A stretch of DNA of 6,542 bases, taken from contig CALAXS010000762.1 in NCBI GenBank assembly GCA_937895305.1, forward strand, positions 1 through 6,542, given 5' to 3'. The notes beneath the pieces are model-generated. The model made no database searches and was not told the DNA's origin. It worked only from the letters and a program-made list of their open reading frames with translations. Below, one piece after another: positions 6,516-6,542 of this stretch (its first letter is position 1; each line of letters begins with the position of its first letter). Made by a program: the position numbers and the translations under genes. The DNA is from an uncultured bacterium (GTDB lineage Bacteria > Hydrogenedentota > Hydrogenedentia > Hydrogenedentales > JAEUWI01).

Positions 6516-6542
6516 GCTTGGTCCTGACGACTATAAAGTCGC

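Overview
The window carries a purine biosynthesis block followed by a membrane-anchored protein kinase, all on the plus strand. The order is purM (5' end cut off by the window edge), a purS-purS-purL fusion, a 214-base spacer packed with short palindromic repeats, purQ, and a Hanks-type Ser/Thr kinase. A 160-base tail with another short interspersed repeat ends the window.

The pur genes encode two consecutive steps of de novo IMP synthesis. PurL with PurQ converts FGAR, glutamine and ATP to FGAM. PurM then closes the FGAM ring to give AIR. purM and purL overlap by 8 bases, so they are almost certainly co-transcribed and may be translationally coupled. The PurL polypeptide has an unusual intermediate architecture: two PurS-like domains in tandem, then a two-half PurL synthetase core, with the glutaminase left on a separate gene. 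This lies between the three-subunit PurS/PurL/PurQ enzyme and the single-chain large PurL.

The purL-purQ spacer is the least ordinary DNA here. It holds a perfect hairpin of the 'cattcctgcgaaggcaggaat' type, then about three units of a second family based on 'cattcccaagcagagcttgggaacgag', two of them degenerate. A third repeat type lies near the right edge. This indicates a genome with several REP-like extragenic repeat families, one cluster of which separates two genes whose products act together.

The kinase has a complete N-terminal catalytic domain, one transmembrane helix and a Pro/Gly/Gln-rich tail with a duplicated 16-residue unit. Its nearness to purQ may be incidental. No terminator or strong promoter separates them.

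The organism cannot be named from this window. The fused PurL, the 263-residue PurQ, the PknB-like kinase and the repeat-rich spacers suggest an environmental Gram-negative lineage such as Planctomycetota, Hydrogenedentota-like groups or deltaproteobacteria. That is a low-confidence guess. I see no clearly new multi-gene system. The best leads are the PurL architecture, the repeat cluster inside the operon and the kinase tail.
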